DNA of 64,000 nt from Acidobacteriota bacterium (GCA_020439745.1 JAGQSC010000016.1:1-64000), one strand, 5' to 3'; shown: positions 26,944 to 35,919, numbered from the stretch's first letter. Translations and numbers: made by a program. The notes: generated from the sequence alone by a model not told the origin.

Positions 26944-28511
26944 CTCCTTTTCTCGGCACAGGTCTTGAAGGTCACGTTCAAGGCCTCCAGTTCGGATTGC
27001 AGCGCCACCCAGGTTCTAGACGTCACGTGATAACCGGGCGGACGTGGCCTAGAGAATGGACTTGTACCTGCGGAGGTGCCTCTGCCAAAAGACACGTCAC
27101 ACCATTCGTCGGGGTGCCTCAAAATGACGGATACGTCCGTGATGGGTGCCGAACAATGCGGCATTGGCAACACAGCATGCCCGTTCGACTCTTGATAATC
27201 TACAAGCGCTTCGATGGTGACCACCTGTGTTTGATTGGGGAGCATGGGGATTGATAACCTGCCTTCCCGCTCCACACCGGTGATTTTGGTCCCGTTCCTG
27301 TCGATCACCATCAGCTTCAAGTCGCTGGGCCACTTGAACGACAAGGTATCCACGGAACCACAGACCACTTTGAATTGAGCCTCCAACAACGATTCTGCCC
27401 AGGGACTCAACGTATATTGAAAGGTCGCCTCCGTAATTTGAATGGCCAACATCTCGACACCATCGGACCAGGCCGTAATCCAACGTGGCGCGCGCCCCAT
27501 GTCCGTCACAGAAAAAGCAGGTACGCCTTCGCGGCGGATGCTGGCCCAACTAGGCAATACATCCAGTTTGATGGCATCCTTAGGGTCCAGTAGCGAGAGC
27601 AGGCCATCACCTTCAATCTCGGTGGACACTATCCATTTAGCGTCCACGGCTTGCGGCACCGACAAGAGCGGTGCCTCGATCTCGCTTGCTGTGTCCCATC
27701 GCCAAACCAGGTCAAATTGGAACTCGTCGGCAGACTCGCCTTGAACCTCCAAACGCACCCTGTCTTGTGAAACGGTAATAAGTACGCCATCGGGCGCCGT
27801 CGTTTTGGGTATTCCCAAAGACGCCGGAAAGGTAATGTCAACAGGTTCCCAGTGTTCCGTCTTCGACGAAAGATGGAATCGAGCCTGGCACATTCGTTGG
27901 ATCCGACCCATTGAATCCAAAATTTCGCATCGACTGGTTAGCACCATGTCGGTTCGTCGGGCAATTTCCTGACCTTGAATCTGAAATTCCACTCTTGAAT
28001 CAGCCGCCGCATACAACGCGCCACCACGCAACATGCCCGGGCCCGACACCGTGGTATTTGGATCGTTGATCCTCCCAGATATAGATGAAGCGGACGGAGT
28101 CAACCAATACCCAGCAAATGTCTCGAACGCCCCCAGTCGCGTGACTGTCAATGGCAACACACTCTCGGTTATCACCCGATACCGACCTGGCGTGGCGCCC
28201 GAAATCACAAGTATATTGCGATCTTCACTGCTTTTGACGCCACATAGCAAGTTCCCGAACGAGGCCTGAAGCAAGTGCCCGGATCCCAGATCGATCTCGG
28301 CAACGCCATCGTGAAAAACTACGATTTCATAGACGGTTTTCAGTTCAAGCGCATGTTGATTGCGTTCAATAACTACCTCCGCAGATTCGCAGGCAGCGGA
28401 CACCTCCTTCGACGATTCTTCGCCATGTGCGGCGCTCCAAAGCGTCTCAAAATCTTTCAGCGGCAGGGTTACCTGCACGCATATCGTCAGGCACAAAAAT
28501 AGCGCGTTCAT
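26934..28511 (-). CDS. Secreted protein of unknown function, partner of the downstream protein
   Basis: About 525 aa with a short signal peptide (MNALFLCLTICVQ) and a predominantly beta-strand sequence. The mature N-terminus VTLPLKDFETLW matches VTLPLSEYMALKD in the next protein. No catalytic motif was recognised. A long frame runs to 28523, but the ATG at 28511 begins the signal peptide and follows a G-rich ribosome site. The downstream gene starts 10 bp before this stop. Divergent from the glycosyltransferase gene, with a 141-bp spacer. Possibly a cell-surface complex with its neighbour; this is inference. Confidence 0.7.
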   Translation of the reverse strand: MNALFLCLTICVQVTLPLKDFETLWSAAHGEESSKEVSAACESAEVVIERNQHALELKTVYEIVVFHDGVAEIDLGSGHLLQASFGNLLCGVKSSEDRNILVISGATPGRYRVITESVLPLTVTRLGAFETFAGYWLTPSASSISGRINDPNTTVSGPGMLRGGALYAAADSRVEFQIQGQEIARRTDMVLTSRCEILDSMGRIQRMCQARFHLSSKTEHWEPVDITFPASLGIPKTTAPDGVLITVSQDRVRLEVQGESADEFQFDLVWRWDTASEIEAPLLSVPQAVDAKWIVSTEIEGDGLLSLLDPKDAIKLDVLPSWASIRREGVPAFSVTDMGRAPRWITAWSDGVEMLAIQITEATFQYTLSPWAESLLEAQFKVVCGSVDTLSFKWPSDLKLMVIDRNGTKITGVEREGRLSIPMLPNQTQVVTIEALVDYQESNGHAVLPMPHCSAPITDVSVILRHPDEWCDVSFGRGTSAGTSPFSRPRPPGYHVTSRTWVALQSELEALNVTFKTCAEKRRWL

Positions 28512-28652
28512 GTCCACCCCCATGGAGAACTAGTTTGATTCCTAAGGAGCAAGATCCTTGCCCAAACAGCAATGACTACACGTGCCAACCTCAATATCCT
28601 TAGATCGTGTATGCCTGTTGCCTTTGCAGGCTGAACTAACGATGTTGTGGTT

Positions 28653-29897
28653 ATGGCACATATGCTTATGGCTCCCTATGGCACGCTTGGCGACATACTG
28701 CCTTTGATGGCCTTGGCACACGAATTGGAATCACGTGGTCATGCCACGACTTTTTGCGTTCCCCCAGACTACGTGACCACGGTCTCCGGCCACGGATTTG
28801 CGTGTCACCCATGTGGATCGCCATTTGGGGCCCATTTACGCGGTACCTACAACGAAGCAACGATTCTCAAGCGGGTCTTCGACGAGGTCGGCCGGCAGTT
28901 CAAAGACCTAGCGCCGTTTGTTGAGCGGGCTGACTGCGTGATCGGTTCCATGCTTCAGGTGGCAGCACCATCGTTGTGTGAGTATTATGCAAAGCCCTAC
29001 GCTTACGCGATATTCAGTCCTTGTTATTTAGAGAGCCATGAGATCCCGGTTCCCATGCCCTTGGGCCGTAGCCGCAAACTCATCATCCGACGCGCCAGCC
29101 TCATCAAAGCCATGTTTGCAATGAGGTCGGCTATGACACCTTGGTTCACACGCACGTTGACCCGTGCACGAGACGCGCTTAACCTGCCACCCGTCAAACA
29201 CATGTATCAGTACCTCGCATGCAGTGGCTTACTCTTCGCTGCTTTTGATCCCGAATTGACACCCAAGCCAACAGATGTCGAAGAAGGCGTGGTCACGGGC
29301 CACTGGGCGTGGTCCGGTGATCCGGCGCCAGATCCATCGTTAACGGCCTACCTCAACAACGGAACTCCCCCCATTTATTGCGGTTTAGGAAGCATGCACC
29401 ATCATTCCGCGAAATCTGTCGTCCAGCAATTCGTGCAGGCCTGCCGAGATTTGGGTGAACGGGCCTTGGTGGTACACCCTCACGCTTCTCAATGGCAATT
29501 GGGCTCAGACGTCCTAGTGGCTCGACACGTACCGCATCGCCACGTGTTACCGCACTGCCGATTGGCGGTACATCATGGAGGTGCGGGTACCGTTGCTGTG
29601 ACGGCCAGGAGCGGTCTCCCTCAAATGGTCGTGCCCCATTTGGGCGACCAGTTTTTTCACGCCCAAAGGGTGGCTGAGCTGGGGTTGGGCCCTCCATCAT
29701 TGCCTGTCCGGAAACTCAAAGGCGACACATTATTCGCCCGTCTGAAAGAGGCACTTGAACCCCGATACCTGCAAAACGCCAAAAACATGGCCGCGCGCCT
29801 AGACAACAAAGGTGTCGTATGCGCGGCCGATCTGTTGGATCGCAGTTTAACAAAAGCCCTCGCTAAAACTGATCACGCATCTTCGCAATGCGATTGA
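28653..29897 (+). CDS. GT1-family glycosyltransferase (UGT/MGT-like)
   Basis: About 414 aa, a GT-B fold enzyme. The N-terminus MAPYGTLGDILPLMALAHEL is the acceptor-side glycine motif seen in macrolide, sterol and rhamnosyl transferases. The nucleotide-sugar end has VARHVPHRHVLPHCRLAVHH followed by GGAGT and later PHLGDQFFHAQRV, the donor-binding signature with DQ. It transfers a sugar from a nucleotide donor to a lipid or small acceptor. Start choices are a GTG at 28647 and ATGs at 28653 and 28662. The end overlaps the convergent hydrolase by 25 bp. Confidence 0.88.
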   Translation: MAHMLMAPYGTLGDILPLMALAHELESRGHATTFCVPPDYVTTVSGHGFACHPCGSPFGAHLRGTYNEATILKRVFDEVGRQFKDLAPFVERADCVIGSMLQVAAPSLCEYYAKPYAYAIFSPCYLESHEIPVPMPLGRSRKLIIRRASLIKAMFAMRSAMTPWFTRTLTRARDALNLPPVKHMYQYLACSGLLFAAFDPELTPKPTDVEEGVVTGHWAWSGDPAPDPSLTAYLNNGTPPIYCGLGSMHHHSAKSVVQQFVQACRDLGERALVVHPHASQWQLGSDVLVARHVPHRHVLPHCRLAVHHGGAGTVAVTARSGLPQMVVPHLGDQFFHAQRVAELGLGPPSLPVRKLKGDTLFARLKEALEPRYLQNAKNMAARLDNKGVVCAADLLDRSLTKALAKTDHASSQCD

Positions 29898-30499
29898 TAC
29901 CAACGCTCAAGGGCGTTTGCCACCTGTTGATGATGCGTCCAAGCGATCATATGCCCACCTCCAAGAATCAGCGCATCAGGATTGCTCGGGCACTTAATGA
30001 GCAAATCTCGGGAGCCGTGCACACGGAAGGTGATGAGTCGATGATCACCGCCTCGCCAGTTGCGCAATGCATGACACATGTTCACCATAAACAGGGAATC
30101 AGCATCAGCCAACATCCTAAAAAACAAGCTTCTGTTCACGAGTCGCCCAAGTCGCCGAGAAAAATCGAAAACAGGTCGGTTTGCCAGTGGCAATCCAAGT
30201 CGTGCAAACCACCTCAACTCATGTATGCTCCGCGCCGAACCGATGAGCACCACAGACTTCATCTTCAGCTGATGCGCGATCTCGCAGGCCACCATGCCGC
30301 CAAGTGAAGAACCGCCTATCCGGTCACGGGCCGAGATGGCGTGCATCTCGATCATTTGACAAGCGACTTCGGATAATGACTTGGCGGGATGAACGTGGTC
30401 CCAGTCCAGTCGAACCACCTGGGGCAGTTGGGTAATTGATGGGCCATACATCCGATGGTCTGCACCCATACCCGGAAGAAGTATTAGTCTGGAATCCAC
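29873..30499 (-). CDS. Small alpha/beta hydrolase
   Basis: About 208 aa. The chain begins with the oxyanion strand LILLPGMGADHRMYG. The nucleophile elbow is GGSSLGGM, with Ser, and the catalytic His is probably in GGGHMIAW near the end. The acid residue is likely in NPDALILGGG. It resembles esterase/thioesterase-type hydrolases; the substrate is unknown. GTG at 30499 is chosen because homology starts there; the frame goes on to 30562 inside the next gene. It overlaps the upstream cyclase by 16 bp, so the two are probably translated together. Confidence 0.78.
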   Translation of the reverse strand: MDSRLILLPGMGADHRMYGPSITQLPQVVRLDWDHVHPAKSLSEVACQMIEMHAISARDRIGGSSLGGMVACEIAHQLKMKSVVLIGSARSIHELRWFARLGLPLANRPVFDFSRRLGRLVNRSLFFRMLADADSLFMVNMCHALRNWRGGDHRLITFRVHGSRDLLIKCPSNPDALILGGGHMIAWTHHQQVANALERWYQSHCEDA

Positions 30500-31257
30500 G
30501 CCGCGACGCGAGCAGGCCCACCACTTCCACCCGCGATTTTCATAGGCATGGCGATCGCCCAAGCGCCCTTTTCAGGTATCTTTTCCAACTGGGCGAGATT
30601 TTCAATGACGGCAATGTCGTGAGCGGCGAGCACTTGGTGCGCTTCGAAAAGCGTGGATTGACCGCGGTCGATGCTGGGCGTGTCCAGGCCGATCATGACA
30701 ATCTTGCGCTGGCTCACCAGCCAGGTAGCGGCCGCGGGATCAAGGCCGGGAAAATGCAGGTGCGGCACGGCCTCAGGGCCCACCAAATCTGTGCCCAAGT
30801 ATTTGGTGCGGTCGGGCCAGAAACGCCCATATCCCGTGCGAAGAAAAACAACTGAACCCGAAGGAAGTTGACCGAACTTAGACTCGTATTGGGTCAGATC
30901 AGACACTGAAACCAGATAGTCAGGATCCTTCAATGCCTTTTCGCTGACATCTACCACGGCTACCGGGCCCATGAGCTTACTCAGTTCCAATTGATCGGAT
31001 GTTTTTTTTCCCTCTGCGAAATGAATGGGCGCATCCAGATGGGTACCGCCATGTTCGGAAGCACTGTAGCGATAGGCCGAATAGAAGTAACCCTTTTCTG
31101 TGCGTCCTTCGAATTCCGTTTCATGTTCGAAGGGCTGCGCCGTTGGCCAGTAGATCGTGCTGGCATCAAAGGCATAGCTCAAATCGATCCAAGACCCGCT
31201 TTCAAACGGGTTTTGTGACCATGCGCAAACCACACCCAACATCATCACAAATCGCAT
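30484..31257 (-). CDS. Secreted cyclase-family hydrolase (kynurenine formamidase-like)
   Basis: A 257-aa protein of the PF04199 cyclase family. The metal motif HGGTHLDAPIHF near residue 68 is intact, and further conserved HDIAVIENL lies near the C-terminus. The family hydrolyses N-formylkynurenine or opens and closes related amides and lactones. A signal peptide (MRFVMMLGVVCAWS) places it outside the cytoplasm, which is unusual for tryptophan degradation, so another substrate is likely. The ATG at 31257 has GGAGG five bases upstream; a longer frame starts at 31275. Confidence 0.88.
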   Translation of the reverse strand: MRFVMMLGVVCAWSQNPFESGSWIDLSYAFDASTIYWPTAQPFEHETEFEGRTEKGYFYSAYRYSASEHGGTHLDAPIHFAEGKKTSDQLELSKLMGPVAVVDVSEKALKDPDYLVSVSDLTQYESKFGQLPSGSVVFLRTGYGRFWPDRTKYLGTDLVGPEAVPHLHFPGLDPAAATWLVSQRKIVMIGLDTPSIDRGQSTLFEAHQVLAAHDIAVIENLAQLEKIPEKGAWAIAMPMKIAGGSGGPARVAAWIPD

Positions 31258-31418
31258 CTCGGCCTCCGCGCTCATGGATTCAGCCTCTCATGTTACATTG
31301 AGCGATGCGCCGACACAAATCATTCAGCTCACACAAACTGAGGAACACAAAAAGCGCTAATGTGTGATCGAAAGCGGCCCGATAACCAAGCTCAAATTGT
31401 CACAAAGGAGACAAACAC

Positions 31419-32246
31419 ATGCGATTGATCTTATGGTTGATACTCACAGCCTCCGTCATGGCTCAAGAAGCCGAATCGAAGGCTTGGTCCAACACCACTG
31501 ATTTGTCCTGGGTAGAAACCGGCGGTAACTCAGAATCTTCCACGATTGGGTTCAAGAATGAGACCAAATGGTCTAAGGGAAAACACGCCTTTGCGCTCAA
31601 TTTGGCAGCAGTTCGTGCAGAAAGCGGACTCACTACGGTGTTTGCAGTGGGGGAAGCAAACAACCCTGTTTTTGTCGAGAACACAGAAACACGCCTATCC
31701 GATGAGCGCTACGCGATGAAGGCTCAATACGACTACAGTTTCTCTGCAATGACCTCCTGGTTCTCGGGAATTGAGTGGGACCGCAATGAATTTGCTGGGA
31801 TCAAGAACCGAACCACCCTTTCTTCTGGCATCGCCCATATATGGATCAAGAATGATCAGATGAGCTACAGCAACAAAGTAGGTCTGCAGTACACCGATGA
31901 AGAGCCTGTGCAAGTCGTTGAAGGCATTGAAACTGAATATGCCGGTTTGCGAGCCAATTCAGCCTATATGCGCAAGCTCGGCAAAAATGGAACGTTCAAA
32001 AACGACGTGGATGTCGTTCTCAATTTGAATGATACCGATGACTATCGCGCCGATGTGGTCTTTTCTTATGCTGTGAACATCAATGCGAGACTGGCATTAA
32101 AAACCAGCCTACAGTTTCTCTACGATCATCAACCGGCCTACAAATCAGTCCCACTGTTTGACGACGACGTCCAGACAGGCACCGTGCCGTTCCAGTTGGA
32201 CGACACGGACCGTGTATTTACCACTTCCTTGGTTGTGACTTTCTAG
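31419..32246 (+). CDS. DUF481 outer-membrane beta-barrel protein
   Basis: A 275-aa protein with a clear signal peptide (MRLILWLILTASVMAQ). The mature start DLSWVETGGNSESSTIGFKNE matches the DUF481 family (YdiY-like, salt-induced outer-membrane protein). Alternating polar/hydrophobic strands continue to a C-terminal TTSLVVTF, ending in Phe as outer-membrane barrels do. AAGGAG precedes the ATG. It lies divergent from the cyclase gene. Its stop shares CTAG with the convergent gene. Confidence 0.86.
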   Translation: MRLILWLILTASVMAQEAESKAWSNTTDLSWVETGGNSESSTIGFKNETKWSKGKHAFALNLAAVRAESGLTTVFAVGEANNPVFVENTETRLSDERYAMKAQYDYSFSAMTSWFSGIEWDRNEFAGIKNRTTLSSGIAHIWIKNDQMSYSNKVGLQYTDEEPVQVVEGIETEYAGLRANSAYMRKLGKNGTFKNDVDVVLNLNDTDDYRADVVFSYAVNINARLALKTSLQFLYDHQPAYKSVPLFDDDVQTGTVPFQLDDTDRVFTTSLVVTF

Positions 32247-33286
32247 CCGCCCAGGGCGTTTTCGTATTCATCCAATGAGGAGAACATGGGTAGCGTCTGC
32301 TGCACCAGTTCTCCTGAGGGCACGATGACAGCGCGCCTTGACCGGCTGTGGATGTCACGTGCGATGCTCAAAAACGCGTCCAACGGGTTCTTGGCTCCGG
32401 AGACCACGCGCATGGGATTTAATCGTTTGCTGTCAATGCGGATCACTCGCCGTTCAGTGTGCATAACGTTGCGCCCATCGAGGAACAAATCGATCAGCAG
32501 GAAGGGTTGGCCCGAACGCGGCTTGATCCCGGCCACGACGATTTCGACGATATCGTCATAGGCTATGAGTTTGCGCTCTCCGTGACCCGTAGAAATATTG
32601 AGGCCCCAAGCGACAATGGTTTCAAGCTTCACGTACGACACATCAAAGCGCGAGTCAGGGTATTCCTCGTCTTCGTCCTCCAGCACTTCAATGGTACTGT
32701 CTGCATGATGGGCGCGTACACGTCGCATGGCCTTGTGGGCCGCAGCTTGAATTGCGTGCTGTTCAACAGGTGTCAATTGGGGCAGGCGAAGCAGTAGATT
32801 GACCTTTTCCATGAGTACAGCAGGTGCAGCTACCGCCGCAATCTCTGCCAGCTTCTGGACATGTAACGCAGGCTCACTGGCGTTGAGTTGCTCCAGGGCA
32901 GTGATCACCACTGCGCCTGCTTCTTCAATCATTCTCAGGTGCATTAACAGTTCCGCCAACTTGAGATCAGCCATGACGGGAAAACGCTTGCCAAAACCAT
33001 GCAGACAGTCATGCCAAACCATATAGGCACGTCGGCCTTCCTTCTTACTCAAAAAGTACCGAAGCAATTTTCCAGCGGTTACAAAACCGTTATCGCCGTC
33101 GTTCATTCGTTTCGCCAAGGACCAGTGGAGTTCGAGCCAATCCAGGCGATGATTGGTTTTCTGCACAGCTTGGCTTAACAGTTCATAGCCCTGCCGTACG
33201 CGGCCCGTATTGATGTACTGCTCCACCTGGGGCATCACATCCCCATCGGCAACCTCATGACTAATCAGCTTTTGAAACAAACCCAT
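32243..33286 (-). CDS. Helical-repeat hypothetical protein
   Basis: A 347-aa protein with no signal peptide. The first about 195 residues are helical, with a repeat-like pattern of short amphipathic helices (LAKRMNDGD, LMHLRMIEEAG, LAEIAAVAAP), suggesting a TPR-like solenoid. Residues 205-345 are strand-rich and include WGLNIS, ERKLIAYDDIVEIVVAG and LIDLFLDG, which may form a PH-like fold. An acidic linker (LEDEDEEYPDS) separates them. It was not recognised. Upstream lies a TGAC-N4-GTCA site at 33349. Confidence 0.7.
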   Translation of the reverse strand: MGLFQKLISHEVADGDVMPQVEQYINTGRVRQGYELLSQAVQKTNHRLDWLELHWSLAKRMNDGDNGFVTAGKLLRYFLSKKEGRRAYMVWHDCLHGFGKRFPVMADLKLAELLMHLRMIEEAGAVVITALEQLNASEPALHVQKLAEIAAVAAPAVLMEKVNLLLRLPQLTPVEQHAIQAAAHKAMRRVRAHHADSTIEVLEDEDEEYPDSRFDVSYVKLETIVAWGLNISTGHGERKLIAYDDIVEIVVAGIKPRSGQPFLLIDLFLDGRNVMHTERRVIRIDSKRLNPMRVVSGAKNPLDAFLSIARDIHSRSRRAVIVPSGELVQQTLPMFSSLDEYENALGG

Positions 33287-33348
33287 CTAAACCCCCAAAC
33301 CTTCATTAACTACTTAAAGGGTTTAAGTTCACAAAAGCGTACATTCTG

Positions 33349-33360
33349 TGACTTTTGTCA
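33349..33360. promoter_or_regulatory. TGAC-N4-GTCA palindrome upstream of the helical-repeat gene
   Basis: TGACTTTTGTCA is one of three such 12-bp sites near pnuC. It is 63 bp before the start of the minus-strand gene ending at 32243. A further inverted repeat, GTCACA-AAA-TGTGAC, lies at 33388-33402. The shape resembles CRP/FNR-superfamily operators. Confidence 0.4.
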
Positions 33361-33410
33361 TGGGCCTGGGATTCAGACACACACACCGTCACAAAATGTG
33401 ACACAGATCA

Positions 33411-34013
33411 TCACGAACTGTTGGAGTCCAGCCCTTCGCGCCATTGGCGCAATCCCAAAATACAAAGTCCCAAGAAGACAACATACAAAATCGACGTCAA
33501 AATCAAGCCTTTATACCCATACAGACCGATGTAAATCACGTCTGCCAAAATCCATAGGTACCAGTTTTCGATCAGTTTACGGGTGAGCATTACTTGCGCC
33601 ACAAAACTCATGGAGGTCGTCAAGGCATCCCAAAATGGAACCGTACTGGGCGTATGCACCAACACCCCATAGATGGCCGCCGTTAACAACATGCAGGCAA
33701 ACAGGTAAACGGAAAGCAGCCTGGCTCCCGTTCTTGAAACCGAAAGCGCCGAATGGTTCTCGCCTCCAAATAACCAATTCCACCAACCGTATCCCCCGAT
33801 ACAGAAATAAACGACCTGCAGCATGGAATCCGCAAAAAGGTGAGTCCGCCAAAACAGAACGAGAAAAAAGACAGCATTGACCATCGCCAAGGGCCAATTC
33901 CAAGGATTCTCACGCACCACCAGATAGACACAAGCCAAACCTGTGATGAATCCAAAAGCTTCGGTCCAATCCAATGTCCAAGTGGACATCAGTTCCACGA
34001 TCAGTGCCATCAT
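33411..34013 (-). CDS. pnuC: PnuC-family nicotinamide riboside/mononucleotide transporter
   Basis: A 200-aa inner-membrane protein with about seven helices. Family features include an N-terminal WTEAFGFITGLACVYLVVRE, NPWNWPLAMVNA, the helix QVVYFCIGGYGWWNW, and LIENWYLWILADV near residue 155. PnuC moves nicotinamide riboside by facilitated diffusion for NAD synthesis. A TTGACC/TAGGGT promoter lies upstream. The neighbours are not NAD genes, so no salvage operon is visible here. Confidence 0.93.
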   Translation of the reverse strand: MMALIVELMSTWTLDWTEAFGFITGLACVYLVVRENPWNWPLAMVNAVFFLVLFWRTHLFADSMLQVVYFCIGGYGWWNWLFGGENHSALSVSRTGARLLSVYLFACMLLTAAIYGVLVHTPSTVPFWDALTTSMSFVAQVMLTRKLIENWYLWILADVIYIGLYGYKGLILTSILYVVFLGLCILGLRQWREGLDSNSS

Positions 34014-34037
34014 TCACACCTCGGCTTCGGAACCCAT

Positions 34038-34066
34038 ACCCTACTGGTTGCATTGACAGGGGTCAA
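34038..34066 (-). promoter_or_regulatory. Candidate promoter of pnuC
   Basis: On the minus strand, TTGACC (34061-34066) and TAGGGT (34038-34043) are separated by 17 bp. The -35 box matches well, the -10 box only partly. The -35 lies inside the TTGAC-N4-GTCAA palindrome. Confidence 0.5.
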
Positions 34067-34089
34067 GCAAAACGCGTGACTAAAGTCAC
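34053..34089. promoter_or_regulatory. Two palindromes between pnuC and the divergent membrane-protein gene
   Basis: TTGACAGGGGTCAA (34053-34066) and GTGACTAAAGTCAC (34076-34089) both contain TGAC-N4-GTCA. Their centres are 23 bp apart. The first overlaps the pnuC -35 box and a consensus TTGACA on the plus strand. They fit a shared regulator of both genes. Confidence 0.5.
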
Positions 34090-34095
34090 TTCCCA

Positions 34096-35142
34096 ATGGA
34101 CGCCAACATGCTCTTCAATGGTGTCAACACGATGAACAAAAAAACACTGTCGATACCTGTCAGTCTCTTTGGCATAGCCCTCGGATTTCCGGTGTCGGTC
34201 TATATCCACTCGGGGAGGGATGGGCTTCTATTAGCGCTGCAGGAAGTCGCATTCAGTGTGTACTTGATATTCGTTTTTCCTTTGGCCTGCTACAGCGTGA
34301 TTCAGGGCATGTCGTTGAACGAATGGAGGAAACTCCCATCCCAACGAAAGTTAGGCTGGATCGCTGGAGGGATTTCCCTTGGGCTGCTGGTGATCGCAGG
34401 AAGCGTGCTCGACGCTAGGCGAGCGCCTTTCCCACCTTACTTCCTCAAAAATGACCGGCATAGCAATCATGCACAAACCAGTCAAGAGATGTGTGAAAAG
34501 CTCAACGACTTAAGAAGCAAGTACCTCGCAACAAATCAAATGGGAAAGGAAGCCAAAGAGAAAAAACGCACAGCGCTTAGAAAGGACTTCGAAGGCTCGA
34601 AGTCATCCTCACCCTTTGCGTCTGTTTCAGATTACTGGGCAGGGACAAGTTGGGTTGCATGGTATGCATTGGGACTGAACACACTGGTGTTTTTACTGGC
34701 AGCTTTCTTCTATCTGTTTCTCATTTTCAAAGCGTTTCACCCAGAACGGTCCAGCGCAGCATCCAAAGCGCGTCAAAACCACCTCATGGCCGGATTCACA
34801 TTAATCTGTTTGTGGCTGCCGCTACGGGCCTATTCCGAGTGGCTGATGAATTTCTTCAGTTTCAGGACCTTTCAAATGTTGATGCCCATTATGGTGGCCG
34901 CGGTGGTAGGCGTGGCCCTAATGGTGGCTATCTCAAAACCGGAAAGCCTGGTGAAGTGGTGGAAAATCGTCACAGCCTCGTCCGGTCTGATCATTTCTGC
35001 TGCCTTCATCACGAATCCTGAAACAGCGTTGATTGTGGCTCAGTTCCTACATCAAGCAGAGCTTTTCACATGGATATTCTCTTCGATCATCTTGGCGATA
35101 GGTGCCGTGGGCGTGATCAAAGCGATATCTAAACTGCCATAA
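34096..35142 (+). CDS. Multi-pass membrane protein of unknown function
   Basis: About 348 aa (337 from the ATG at 34129). Around eight hydrophobic segments are visible: two near the N-terminus, one after the KLGWIAGG region, one at about residues 195-215, and four in the C-terminal half. A polar loop with a KEAKEKKRTALRKDFE segment lies in the centre. The protein was not recognised. It is divergent from pnuC across an 82-bp spacer with two palindromes. No good ribosome site is seen, so the start is uncertain. Confidence 0.62.
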   Translation: MDANMLFNGVNTMNKKTLSIPVSLFGIALGFPVSVYIHSGRDGLLLALQEVAFSVYLIFVFPLACYSVIQGMSLNEWRKLPSQRKLGWIAGGISLGLLVIAGSVLDARRAPFPPYFLKNDRHSNHAQTSQEMCEKLNDLRSKYLATNQMGKEAKEKKRTALRKDFEGSKSSSPFASVSDYWAGTSWVAWYALGLNTLVFLLAAFFYLFLIFKAFHPERSSAASKARQNHLMAGFTLICLWLPLRAYSEWLMNFFSFRTFQMLMPIMVAAVVGVALMVAISKPESLVKWWKIVTASSGLIISAAFITNPETALIVAQFLHQAELFTWIFSSIILAIGAVGVIKAISKLP

Positions 35143-35355
35143 GCTAAGGTGCGTTGTTCACGCAATCCACGTAGGTGATCAACGTGACCTGCGGCCATTG
35201 CGGCAGCGTTTGGGGAATGAGACATGAAAAAAAGTTTATCAGCTCAATCGTGTCACTAGCTGCGAATACCTGCAACGCAGCATTTCTCACTTCCACAAAC
35301 AGCGATCACTTTCATGTATCGCAATATGGTTGAAAAGACATGTTTCGTCAAACGA
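35143..35355. other. Intergenic region without a recognised gene
   Basis: This 213-bp convergent gap holds no ORF of useful length, no clear stem-loop with a T-run and no repeat. A short ATG reading frame of 11 codons near 35224 has no support. No function is proposed. Confidence 0.6.
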
Positions 35356-35919
35356 TCAGTTCACAGTACGTTCTCGATCATGTTCCGTCAGAAACTCTTG
35401 AGCATCACGAAGCCGGGGCAAAGCTCGTTGCACGGAACGCTGCCAATCCCGAATTAGATCAGAAATGATCTGTATCCGTTCATCCACATTCGTAATCATG
35501 TTCAAGCCGGGCAACAACAACTCATGTTCCGATTCATCATGTGACACGAACAGATGTTTGAATTCACTTTGTTGGTCCAACAGGTCGATGATCCCCCGTC
35601 TCTGTTCCGACGCACTCAATTTGAGTAGATCTTTCATCTTCACCTGGAAAATGCGGACAAGCAGCATCATACGCTCATGTTCGCCAATCAACGGGACCGC
35701 TCGATCTGGGGCCATCTTCAGCAGGCGAATGATCAGCGGAAACAGGTGATTCTCTTCCTGGTTCATGTGCACTTCTAACAAACTGGCAAAAAGATCCAGA
35801 ATTTCATCCGCTAGTGCCACTTCGCCGCACACCATGAGCTCCTGGTGCAAAGTGAAGACGCCTGATAGATCGTCGTGAACCGATTGCAGCTGTTCGAAGC
35901 TAAGCGAGCCCGCATCCAT
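35356..35919 (-). CDS. Hemerythrin HHE-domain-like protein
   Basis: A 187-aa all-helical protein. Candidate di-iron ligands are the His in FTLHQEL (about residue 25), His and Glu in LEVHMNQEENHLFP (about 53-61), the His in IGEHERMM and His/Glu in LFVSHDESEHELL. These fit the HHE cation-binding family, which binds oxygen or responds to nitric oxide and iron damage. The helix order matches a four-helix bundle. No redox or NO genes are adjacent. Confidence 0.85.
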   Translation of the reverse strand: MDAGSLSFEQLQSVHDDLSGVFTLHQELMVCGEVALADEILDLFASLLEVHMNQEENHLFPLIIRLLKMAPDRAVPLIGEHERMMLLVRIFQVKMKDLLKLSASEQRRGIIDLLDQQSEFKHLFVSHDESEHELLLPGLNMITNVDERIQIISDLIRDWQRSVQRALPRLRDAQEFLTEHDRERTVN

